Assembly (NCBI GenBank): GCA_027449725.1
Contig: DAIDLB010000217.1
Coordinates: forward strand, 1 to 5,060
DNA from: Chlamydiota bacterium
GTDB lineage: Bacteria; Chlamydiota; Chlamydiia; Chlamydiales; SM23-39
DNA length: 5,060 nucleotides
Reading direction: 5' to 3'
Positions 1 through 5,060 of this stretch are shown one piece after another. Positions within the stretch are counted from its first letter, which is position 1. The number at the start of each line of letters is the position of its first letter. The position numbers and the translations under genes are program-made. A model generated the notes under the pieces. It ran no database searches and was not told where the DNA came from. It saw only the letters and a program-made list of their open reading frames with translations.

Positions 1-139
1 CTCCGTCCCCAAGCCCCTGCTAAGGGGACAAGTCCCCTTAGAACCCCTGTTTCCCTATTCCACGGAGTGGAACAGGAAAACGGGGATTTTAAAGGGGCAA
101 GCCCCTTTAACAGGGGGTTGGGGGGACGGAGTCCCCCAA
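1..139. repeat. Nested inverted-repeat element with three internal hairpins (MITE/REP-like), left edge probably cut
   Basis: This non-coding block is built of G and C runs. The outer arms are 1-19 and 111-131: CTCCGTCCCC at 1-10 is exactly complementary to 122-131, and the next nine bases match 111-119 with one mismatch, with two extra G in the right arm. Three more stem-loops lie inside: a perfect 10-bp stem at 20-29/32-41, an imperfect central stem at about 43-63/67-86 with the perfect 6-bp tip 58-63/67-72, and a perfect 10-bp stem at 89-98/101-110. The right end forms another hairpin (121-127/131-137), and a mirrored one should lie just left of the window if the element is symmetric. No ORF or transposase is visible. 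It could be a MITE, a REP/BIME-type dispersed repeat, or a structured transcript or terminator region of an upstream gene. The base pairing is seen directly; its mobility is inferred. Confidence 0.75.
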
Positions 140-159
140 GATGGGGTTTTGCAATTCCC

Positions 160-189
160 TCGACATCTATTGCTGTTTTAAATTAGATT
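160..189 (+). promoter_or_regulatory. Candidate promoter of the methyltransferase gene
   Basis: TCGACA at 160-165 (5 of 6 to the sigma70-type -35 consensus) is followed after 18 bp by TAGATT at 184-189 (4 of 6 to the -10). Transcription would start near 196, giving a leader of about 20 nt before the TTG start at 217. It lies in the AT-rich stretch just after the inverted-repeat element. This is a consensus match only, so weak. Confidence 0.28.
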
Positions 190-204
190 TGATGGCGGTA
201 TCGT

Positions 205-210
205 GAGGGA
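205..210 (+). promoter_or_regulatory. Ribosome binding site supporting a TTG start
   Basis: GAGGGA ends six bases before the TTG at 217. An in-frame TGA at 190-192 closes the frame upstream, and no ATG or GTG lies in that frame between this stop and 217. The Shine-Dalgarno match and spacing therefore favour TTG 217 as the start. Confidence 0.55.
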
Positions 211-216
211 TGGTCA

Positions 217-822
217 TTGGCGAGAGATAACAAACTGCGCTCTACTCCTGCGGTACAATTCATTCAGTCTATCTCGAGTTCCTGGAAAGGGTACGAGCTT
301 TTTGCCATCTGGATCGTCAAGAAACTCAAGCCTAAAGTCACTGTCGACCTCGGGTTCGACATGGGGCTTTCAACCATCTCCTTTGCTCATGGCAACTGCG
401 GCCACACCTTTGGGATCGACTGGCTGACCGACGCCAATTTCTCACGAAAGAGAATGGCTATGGAAAGCGCTTTTCATAATATCTTGAATGCAATTCGGTT
501 GAAATATGTCAAAAACCTCCATTTGATCATCGGCCCTCCCACGGAGATTTCCAACAAATGGAATAAAGAAATCGACCTTCTCCATATCGACTGTACACAA
601 CACTACGAAGACATCCAAAAGCAGTATGAACACTGGAAACCTTTTTTGAAAAAAGATTCCATCATCCTCATCCATGATGTCGCCTCGTTTCCAAGCGAGA
701 TCGGCAGGTTCTTCGACGAACTGCCTCTCTCCAAACTCCTCTTTACTCATGGGAAGGGACTCGGACTGGCGACCGGCAATCCCTCTCTCTGCCGAGAGAT
801 TGCCGAAGAATGGCGTTTTTAA
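217..822 (+). CDS. Class I SAM-dependent methyltransferase, Methyltransf_24-like
   Basis: This 201-residue protein starts at TTG with GAGGGA upstream. Residues 41-57 (VTVDLG...GLSTISFA) form the SAM-binding motif I, of the D-L-G-x3-G-x-S-T type, and the acidic Asp68 after the next strand (GIDW) is placed to bind the ribose. Residues 119-132 (IDLLHID...HYED) and 149-155 (IILIHDV) match the late core of the Methyltransf_24 family, where a D-x3-H-x-Y-E element and an HD pair border the active site. There is no signal peptide or membrane segment, so it is probably cytosolic. Family members methylate sugars, small molecules or cell-surface components; nothing here identifies the acceptor. The gene is more AT-rich by eye than its neighbours, stands alone beside a repeat and faces the operon, which suggests acquisition by transfer. 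The fold is fairly certain, the substrate unknown. Confidence 0.85.
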   Translation: MARDNKLRSTPAVQFIQSISSSWKGYELFAIWIVKKLKPKVTVDLGFDMGLSTISFAHGNCGHTFGIDWLTDANFSRKRMAMESAFHNILNAIRLKYVKNLHLIIGPPTEISNKWNKEIDLLHIDCTQHYEDIQKQYEHWKPFLKKDSIILIHDVASFPSEIGRFFDELPLSKLLFTHGKGLGLATGNPSLCREIAEEWRF

Positions 823-2033
823 TCAACGGTCTTGACAGAGAGGGTTCTCGCCCCTCTCAATGACGGTTCCAGGACGGTGAAGTAAAAGCCGTCGATCTCG
901 ACCGACTCGCCCTTGACCGGCGCATGCTCGAGCTTGGAGACGATCAGGTCGCTTAACGTCTCGTCTTCATGGAAGGGGAAATCGGCCTGGAACTCCTGGT
1001 TGAACTCCTCGATGGTCATCGTTCCCGACACAGTCCTCTGCACATAGAGCGTCCCTTTTTCTTCCAGGAGGGCCGGCTTTTCGGGGCCGAAAATCGCGTC
1101 GACGATCTGGTCGAACGTCAAGACCCCGACCGTCTTTCCCCCGGTATCAAGAATCACAGCCACGCTCTGGTTGTTTCTGCGGAACTGCTCCAAAATTTGG
1201 GAGAGCGTCGTATCTTGGGTCACAAACCAGGGCGGCCTTGCGGCCTCGATGACCTTTTTCTTCGGATCGAGCAAAAGCAGATCGCGCAGCTCGGCGATCG
1301 CCACAATATTTTGGGGGTCGCGATGGGAAATCAAAAAAAACGGAGGAAACCGCCCCTCCATCTGCCTGCGGATATCGGAGACCGTCGCCGCTGAAGAGAG
1401 GACGATCGAGGGATCGAGAGGGGCGCTTGACTGGCGTGCCAACGTATTTTTTAAGCTAAAGACCTGGCCGGCCATGGCGTTGAATTCGTTTTGCTCCGCT
1501 TCCCCTTCTTCAAATGACTTTTGCACCTCCTCTCTGGAGAGGAAAAGAGACCCTTCTTCGGGCGCTCCGACAACCCAGTGCTGGATCCCTTTTGCCAACA
1601 TCGAAAAGGCCCAAATCACCGGCGTCAAAATCCTTGAAATCAAAATCATCAGCGGTGCCAAAGCCATTGCGACCGCCTCCGGATGGCGCCTCGCCCCGAA
1701 AAGGGGGATCAACTCGCCGAAGAGAACCACAAGGACGACTTGGGAAAGAGGGGCAAAGTCAGGATTGATCTGCAGAGCTTCGTAAAATCTCCGTGCGCAC
1801 TCCGATCCGATTTGCAATGAAGCGTTGATGCCGATCAACGTCGTGCCAAAGAGCTTTGCCGGATGGCCGATCAGCTCAGAGAGCCAAATCGCCCTCCTTT
1901 TTCCCTGGCTCGCGTAATAGTGGAGCCTGACCCGGTTGAAGGAGATGCAAGCCATCTCAAAGAGCGCAAAAAGCCCCTGGATAAAGATCGCAAGGAGGCA
2001 AAAGACAAGGAAATAAATCCAGGCATCACTCAC
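819..2033 (-). CDS. Divergent CNNM/CorC-type membrane protein with CBS pair (second, degenerate paralogue)
   Basis: This 404-residue inner-membrane protein keeps the CNNM/HlyC-CorC layout. An N-terminal CNNM (DUF21) domain with hydrophobic segments spans about 5-27, 60-78, 95-113 and 120-146; a degenerate CBS pair spans about 205-317; a CorC_HlyC C-terminal domain spans about 325-404 (RTVSG...EEFN, then GESVEIDGFYFTVLE). Family members are linked to Mg2+ or other cation efflux. Several hallmarks are altered compared with the gene just upstream: SASE becomes ALFE at residues 23-26, GEVLPK becomes GELIPL at 106-111, the MRPR motif before CBS1 is absent, and VDEYG becomes LDTGG at 295-299. I chose the GTG at 2033, which overlaps the upstream gene's TGA by 8 bases (GTGAGTGATG) with GGGAG ten bases before it. 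The frame stays open to 2120, but that would place a long highly basic peptide inside the upstream gene. It may be a regulatory partner rather than an active transporter. Confidence 0.88.
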   Translation of the reverse strand: MSDAWIYFLVFCLLAIFIQGLFALFEMACISFNRVRLHYYASQGKRRAIWLSELIGHPAKLFGTTLIGINASLQIGSECARRFYEALQINPDFAPLSQVVLVVLFGELIPLFGARRHPEAVAMALAPLMILISRILTPVIWAFSMLAKGIQHWVVGAPEEGSLFLSREEVQKSFEEGEAEQNEFNAMAGQVFSLKNTLARQSSAPLDPSIVLSSAATVSDIRRQMEGRFPPFFLISHRDPQNIVAIAELRDLLLLDPKKKVIEAARPPWFVTQDTTLSQILEQFRRNNQSVAVILDTGGKTVGVLTFDQIVDAIFGPEKPALLEEKGTLYVQRTVSGTMTIEEFNQEFQADFPFHEDETLSDLIVSKLEHAPVKGESVEIDGFYFTVLEPSLRGARTLSVKTVD

Positions 2034-3294
2034 GGCGCCGCTTCTCCCTTTTTTTCTTCGGAGACCCGATTTTGCGCACATAGATCCTTCGCACGCGGTT
2101 GGGATCTGCCGCCAGCACATAGAATAAGAATTCGTCGGTGGCGTATTTGGTTCCAGCCGTCGGAATGTCGCCGAGCTGTTCGATGAGCCAGCCCCCCAGA
2201 GTGACGGCGTTTTCCTTGGAGATCAGCCGCACTCCGAAGAGATCTTCAAAATCTCCCAGCTCCAGCTTGCCGCTCGCAATCACTACATCCGATCCGGACC
2301 TCGTATAGAGGCTTTTTTCATCCCGCCGATCCGAAATTTCCCCGATGACCGTCTCGATCAGATCTTCTTGGGTGATCAGGCCGCTCAGCGATCCATACTC
2401 GTCCACCACCATAGCCAGCTGCTCCCCCGCATCGCGCAAATTCTGCAAAAGGGCCCAGCCGCGCGTCGCCTCCGGAACGTAAGTGGGCTTTTTCAAAATA
2501 GAGACGAGATCCTCCCCTTTTTGGATCTTTTCCTGATGGAGAAAAAAATGCCTCGTCGAGAGGATCCCCAGGAGATGCTCCAGCTCCCCGTCGCAGACCG
2601 GCACCCGCGTACATTGCTCCTCGACAAAAAGATGGAGCAACTTTGAGAGCGGATCATGAATGTTGTAAAAGAGGATCTCGCCGCGAGGGCGCATCAGCTC
2701 TTTCACCGTCGCCTCCTGCAAATCGAGCGCGCCGTCGATTAGCCGCGCCTCGTGGGACGTCAAGACTCCGCTTTTTAATGAAGTTTTTGCGATATGCCTG
2801 AGCTCTTCCGGGGTCACCTCTCTCTCGTCTTGCAAAAAAAAGAAGACCAGGCGGGCGATGAAGCTGGCGAGCTTGCTCAGTTTCGTCCGGATCGGAGAAA
2901 ACACCCTCATGAGAAAGCTGACCGGAGGAGCCGCCGCGGCCGCCACTTTCGCGTTATTCGCCATCGCCAGAGATTTCGGCAGCACCTCGCCAAACACGAG
3001 CGTAATCGCCAAAGGGACGCCTACTTTCAGCGTCCAATCAGGAAATTGATCAAAGAGGCCTGAAACGACGTTTTGGATGAGCAGGTTCGCAAGCACGTTC
3101 AGAATAAGGATCGTCACCAGCACATCCCGCGGATGATCCATCAGCCGGGCGATCAGCTTTTGCCTCGGAATGGAGGAGAGGCGGTACGACTTCAAAGACA
3201 GCGGCGAGAGCGAAAAGAGAGCAGTTTCCGATGCCGAGAGCGAGGCTGAAGCGGCGACGAGCAGGCACAGAAAAAGGATGAGGAGGAAAATCAC
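2026..3294 (-). CDS. CNNM/CorC-type CBS-domain membrane protein (HlyC/CorC family, TlyC-like)
   Basis: This 422-residue protein has all the family's landmarks. There is a membrane segment at 1-18 followed by SASETALFS (20-28), which carries the ion-site serine of CNNM proteins; further segments at about 58-80 and 92-112 with GEVLPKSLA (102-110); and a fourth at about 122-153. A cytosolic linker leads to VKELMRPRGEI (197-207), which opens the CBS pair (about 200-320), including VDEYGSLSGLI (297-307). The CorC_HlyC domain follows at about 333-408, and the protein ends in the basic tail PKKKREKRRRE. The family binds ATP/Mg2+ in the CBS pair and moves Mg2+ or related cations; older 'hemolysin' names are misleading. 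I chose GTG 3294, seven bases after the preceding gene's stop, with GAGG five bases upstream. A TTG at 3342 would add 16 hydrophilic residues but has no clear ribosome site. Its tandem partner is downstream. Confidence 0.93.
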   Translation of the reverse strand: MIFLLILFLCLLVAASASLSASETALFSLSPLSLKSYRLSSIPRQKLIARLMDHPRDVLVTILILNVLANLLIQNVVSGLFDQFPDWTLKVGVPLAITLVFGEVLPKSLAMANNAKVAAAAAPPVSFLMRVFSPIRTKLSKLASFIARLVFFFLQDEREVTPEELRHIAKTSLKSGVLTSHEARLIDGALDLQEATVKELMRPRGEILFYNIHDPLSKLLHLFVEEQCTRVPVCDGELEHLLGILSTRHFFLHQEKIQKGEDLVSILKKPTYVPEATRGWALLQNLRDAGEQLAMVVDEYGSLSGLITQEDLIETVIGEISDRRDEKSLYTRSGSDVVIASGKLELGDFEDLFGVRLISKENAVTLGGWLIEQLGDIPTAGTKYATDEFLFYVLAADPNRVRRIYVRKIGSPKKKREKRRRE

Positions 3295-3299
3295 CAGCG

Positions 3300-3303
3300 C
3301 CTC
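3300..3303 (-). promoter_or_regulatory. Shine-Dalgarno site overlapping a stop codon (translational coupling)
   Basis: On the minus strand, TTTGAGG is followed after CGCTG by the GTG start of the first CNNM gene. The GAG(G) shares bases with the TGA that ends the FtsB-like gene, so terminating ribosomes sit directly on this site. This decides the GTG start over the upstream TTG and indicates coupled translation. Confidence 0.6.
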
Positions 3304-3643
3304 AAAGGGTAAACTGGACCTTGATCCACCCTTCCGGGACAACGCCCAAATCGCGCATCAAGACCATCTCGATCCATGCCGGATCGCTTTGAGATTGAAG
3401 GCGAAGCTGCAAATCCTCTCTTTCCTGGATCGCAATCGCCCGCATCTTCTCCGTCTCCTGCAGCCGGAAAGAGAGCTCCGAGATCGCCGCATCGCGCCCC
3501 CGGCTCTTTTGCATATAAATGCCCGAACAGACCACCAGAAAGAAAACCGTCCAGCAGGTTTGGAAAAACGTCTTCCCAAACCGCACCTCTGGGCGGGACC
3601 TTGGATTGGTAAATTCTCCGCTCTGCAACAGCGCTGAACCCAT
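3302..3643 (-). CDS. FtsB/DivIC-like septum formation initiator (single-pass membrane coiled-coil protein)
   Basis: This small protein of 113 residues starts at ATG with GAGGT nine bases upstream. It has a basic cytosolic N-terminus (residues 1-24, several Arg/Lys), one membrane segment at about 26-44 (FQTCWTVFFLVVCSGIYM), then a charged, heptad-like helix at about 48-86. Its C-terminus has DPAWIE (87-92), MRDLG (96-100), VPEG (102-105) and a final VQF. The order TM, coiled coil, DPxxIE...R..LG...PGE..Y is the signature arrangement of FtsB/DivIC. In other bacteria these bind FtsL and FtsQ/DivIB and activate septal peptidoglycan synthesis. Membrane topology would be N-in, C-out. The final tyrosine-type residue of the family is replaced by Gln-Phe. 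It lies 45 bases after dcd and 7 bases before the first CNNM gene, inside the operon. The fold assignment is fairly sure; a role in division is inferred. Confidence 0.78.
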   Translation of the reverse strand: MGSALLQSGEFTNPRSRPEVRFGKTFFQTCWTVFFLVVCSGIYMQKSRGRDAAISELSFRLQETEKMRAIAIQEREDLQLRLQSQSDPAWIEMVLMRDLGVVPEGWIKVQFTL

Positions 3644-3663
3644 ATTTTCGCGACCTCATGCGA

Positions 3664-3692
3664 ATTATCAGGTGCGGTAACATTTTTATCAA
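3664..3692 (-). promoter_or_regulatory. Candidate internal promoter for the FtsB-like/CNNM genes
   Basis: On the minus strand TTGATA (3692-3687) and GATAAT (3669-3664) are separated by exactly 17 bp, and each matches the sigma70-type consensus at 5 of 6 positions. The -35 contains the dcd stop codon. Transcription would begin near 3657, only about 14 nt before the ATG and at the edge of the GAGGT ribosome site, which is uncomfortably short. It could let the three downstream genes be expressed apart from dcd. Confidence 0.4.
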
Positions 3693-4252
3693 ATGCGAGG
3701 ACAGGTAATCTCCAACTGGTTCATATACTTTCCTTTGCGATCTGCATAAGAGATTTCGCACACCTCTTTGGCCTCGAGAAAAAGCACTTGGGCAAGCCCT
3801 TCTCCCGCATAAATTTTTGCGGGCAGGGGGGTGGTGTTCGAAATCTCCAGCGTCACCGTCCCTTCCCACTCTGGCTCAAACGGGGTGACGTTGACGATGA
3901 TCCCGCATCTCGCATAGGTCGATTTGCCGATGCAAAGGGTCAAGACATTCCTCGGGATGCGAAAATATTCGACGCTGCGCGCCAAGGCAAAGGAGTTGGG
4001 CGGAATGATGCAGTGGGGTCCTTTGATGTCGACAAACGAGTTGTCTTGAAACTGCTTTGGATCGACGATGGAATTATAGACGTTTGTAAAAACCTTAAAT
4101 TCATCCGCTACACGGAGATCATATCCGTAGCTGGAGAGGCCGAAGCTGACGATCTTGCCCCCCTCGGCATTACGGACTTGGCGATCGACGAACGGTTCGA
4201 TCATCTTGTTTTCGAGAGCCATTTTTCGGATCCAGCGGTCTGATTGCAACAT
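3689..4252 (-). CDS. dcd: dCTP deaminase
   Basis: Dcd is a cytosolic trimeric enzyme that deaminates dCTP to dUTP, feeding dUMP into thymidylate synthesis. The 187 residues fit the family's usual 185-195. Recognisable blocks are SSYGYDLRV (40-48), [14 protein letters not shown] (84-97), GKSTYARCG (109-117), containing the nucleotide-binding Ser111 and Arg115, and [15 protein letters not shown] (125-139), whose Glu136 aligns with the catalytic Glu138 of the E. coli enzyme. EGLAQVLF (151-158) and KYMNQ (175-179) follow. The last stretch reads NQLEIT, where the family usually has a glycine two residues after the NQ pair (NQxG), a small departure. The ATG at 4252 has AGAGGT six bases upstream. 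It is the first gene of the minus-strand operon and is divergent from ruvB. I cannot tell from sequence alone whether it is mono- or bifunctional (dUTPase). Confidence 0.95.
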   Translation of the reverse strand: MLQSDRWIRKMALENKMIEPFVDRQVRNAEGGKIVSFGLSSYGYDLRVADEFKVFTNVYNSIVDPKQFQDNSFVDIKGPHCIIPPNSFALARSVEYFRIPRNVLTLCIGKSTYARCGIIVNVTPFEPEWEGTVTLEISNTTPLPAKIYAGEGLAQVLFLEAKEVCEISYADRKGKYMNQLEITCPRI

Positions 4253-4277
4253 GGGAATACCTCTTGATTTGGAAATC

Positions 4278-4286
4278 TGGTATAGC
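4278..4286. promoter_or_regulatory. Candidate divergent promoter core between dcd and ruvB
   Basis: On the + strand TGGTATAGC reads as an extended -10 (TG-N-TATAGC) that would start ruvB transcription near 4293, giving a 28-nt leader. On the - strand the same TATA reads TATACC (4284-4279), which would start dcd near 4272 with a 20-nt leader. Neither direction has a good -35 at 16-18 bp. A perfect TTGACA is present on the minus strand (4293-4288), but its partner at 17 bp is poor (AAATCA) and would leave almost no leader. The 68-bp gap must hold both promoters unless either gene is read from elsewhere; which boxes are used is uncertain. Confidence 0.33.
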
Positions 4287-4320
4287 CTGTCAATTCGTTT
4301 TCATGCTAGGATTTTTATCT

Positions 4321-5060
4321 ATGGGATTCATTGAGTCTAGCTGGGCCCAGCCCGATCAGCCGTTCGAGATTCCGCTCCGCCCGCAGTCACTCGCCGATTT
4401 CGCGGGGCAGGAACCGGTCAGACAGCGCCTCGACATCGCAATGGTTGCGGCCCTGGGAAGAAACGACGCGCTCGGCCACTGTCTCTTTTCCGGTCCCCCG
4501 GGCCTTGGCAAAACAACGCTTGCGCACATCATCTCGAAAACAATGGGGACGAACCTCACCGTCACCTCCGGACCTGCGATTGAAAAAGCGGGCGATCTTG
4601 CCGGCCTCCTGACAAACCTCAAAAAGGGGGATGTCCTCTTTATCGACGAGATCCATCGGCTGGCCAAGACCGCGGAAGAGTATCTCTATTCGGCGATGGA
4701 AGATTTCGCCCTGGATTTGATGATCGACTCGGGAGCCAATGCGAGAAGCGTCCGCGTCGACATCCAGCCCTTTACCCTTGTCGGCGCAACGACGCGCGCA
4801 GGGCTTCTCAGCTCTCCGATGCGCTCGCGTTTTGCGATCCAGCTCAGGCTCGACTACTATGAGGCTTCCACCCTGCAAAAAATCCTCGAGCGCTCCGCCG
4901 CCCTTCTTTCGATGCCGATCGAGCCGAATGCCGCCTTACTCATCGCCAGCCGCGCGCGCGGGACGCCCCGCATCGCGAACAACCTCCTTCGCTGGTCGCG
5001 CGACTACGTACAGGCCCACAAAAAAACGTCCATTACAGAATCTCTGGCCATAAGCGCGCT
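4321..5060 (+). CDS. ruvB: Holliday junction branch-migration ATPase RuvB, 3' end outside the window
   Basis: This is the first 246 codons of RuvB; the family runs to about 330-350 residues, so roughly the last quarter (winged-helix DNA-binding end) is off the edge. RuvB forms hexamers on either side of RuvA-bound Holliday junctions and pumps DNA in recombination repair. Visible features are [12 protein letters not shown] (19-30), Walker A GPPGLGKT (58-65), Walker B FIDEIHRL (107-114), the RuvB-specific segment with [12 protein letters not shown] (136-147), sensor 1 LVGATTRAG (153-161), the arginine finger in MRSRF (Arg170) and sensor 2 [15 protein letters not shown] (211-225, Arg217). All catalytic residues are present. 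I chose ATG 4321 because AGGA lies about nine bases upstream; an in-frame ATG at 4303 would add six residues but lacks a ribosome site. It is divergent from dcd. Confidence 0.96.
   Translation, partial: MGFIESSWAQPDQPFEIPLRPQSLADFAGQEPVRQRLDIAMVAALGRNDALGHCLFSGPPGLGKTTLAHIISKTMGTNLTVTSGPAIEKAGDLAGLLTNLKKGDVLFIDEIHRLAKTAEEYLYSAMEDFALDLMIDSGANARSVRVDIQPFTLVGATTRAGLLSSPMRSRFAIQLRLDYYEASTLQKILERSAALLSMPIEPNAALLIASRARGTPRIANNLLRWSRDYVQAHKKTSITESLAISA

Noticed and set aside
82..129. Possible G-quadruplex from the G runs at 82-85, 94-97, 113-117 and 120-125
   Set aside because: Loop lengths are uneven (8, 15 and 2 bases) and the same runs pair perfectly with nearby C runs, so hairpin formation is the simpler explanation.
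442..750. Minus-strand open frame inside the methyltransferase gene
   Set aside because: It lies opposite recognisable motif I and HD motifs; its own product matches no family I know and it has no ribosome site.
783..820. CTCTC/GAGAG hairpin and GTTTTT at the end of the methyltransferase gene
   Set aside because: The T run is 16 or more bases away from the stem and the nearer GCC/GGC pairing is only 3 bp, so it is not a credible intrinsic terminator.
838..858. Seven-bp hairpin (GAGAGGG/CCCTCTC) just past the methyltransferase stop, possible terminator
   Set aside because: No T run follows on either strand, and the bases are codons for the conserved C-terminal domain of the second CNNM protein.
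969..1785. Plus-strand open frames opposite the second CNNM gene
   Set aside because: These are antisense shadows in GC-rich coding DNA; the products are low-complexity, Arg/Ser-rich and without recognisable domains.
2836..2846. Homopolymer A8 tract within the first CNNM gene (and a similar one near 1336), possible phase-variation sites
   Set aside because: They encode ordinary Phe-Phe codons in membrane or CBS segments, the frames are intact, and tracts of eight are short for phase variation.
3785..3801. GGGCAAGCCC palindrome resembling the repeat element's stems
   Set aside because: It is explained by the conserved Dcd codons for GLAQV; it is a chance resemblance, not a second copy of the element.
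3291..3869. 192-residue minus-strand frame spanning the dcd end and the FtsB-like gene
   Set aside because: It overlaps two recognisable genes in another frame, and its Arg/Gly-rich product has no domain. Its ATG at 3660 is only an internal in-frame Met.
4387..4878. Minus-strand frame opposite ruvB
   Set aside because: RuvB motifs are complete and uninterrupted on the plus strand; the antisense product is a compositional shadow.

Overview
The window most likely comes from the phylum Chlamydiota, probably an amoeba-type (environmental, Parachlamydiales-like) member rather than a Chlamydia sensu stricto. The evidence is the dCTP deaminase and RuvB sequences, which look chlamydial by eye (Ruv[14 protein letters not shown] and RARGTPR...ANNLLRW blocks; Dcd WIRKMA and GKSTYARCG). 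The dcd/ruvB adjacency and the pair of adjacent CNNM/CorC-type CBS proteins, both of which I recall from chlamydial genomes, point the same way. The core genes are moderately GC-rich by eye. This taxonomic call is recognition without a search.

Layout. Bases 1-139 hold a non-coding, G/C-run-rich inverted-repeat element that can fold into a closed arm with three internal stem-loops; it is probably cut by the window's left edge. A more AT-rich gene for a small Methyltransf_24-like class I SAM methyltransferase follows (217-822, +, TTG start). Its stop codon interlocks with the stop of the convergent minus-strand operon inside one TTAA.

The minus-strand operon, read from right to left, is: dcd (dCTP deaminase, 4252-3689); a 113-residue single-pass membrane, coiled-coil protein resembling FtsB/DivIC (3643-3302); a canonical CNNM/CorC-type CBS membrane protein (3294-2026); and a second, motif-degenerate CNNM paralogue (2033-819). 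The last three genes are tightly spaced or overlapping and look translationally coupled. A good internal promoter candidate sits at the end of dcd, so they may be transcribed partly independently of it.

The right end carries the first 246 codons of ruvB (4321 to the edge, +), the Holliday-junction branch-migration motor. It is divergent from dcd across a 68-bp gap with a nearly symmetric TATA element that could serve both directions.

Functionally, dcd (dUMP/dTTP supply) and ruvB (recombination) are DNA-metabolism housekeeping genes. The FtsB-like protein would act in septation and the CNNM pair in Mg2+ or other cation homeostasis at the inner membrane. The methyltransferase and the repeat look like an accessory patch beside a conserved block. 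I see no defence system, CRISPR array, tRNA, rRNA or transposase in the window. The most novel-looking elements are the cloverleaf-like repeat and the FtsB-like protein in what is probably an FtsZ-less lineage.
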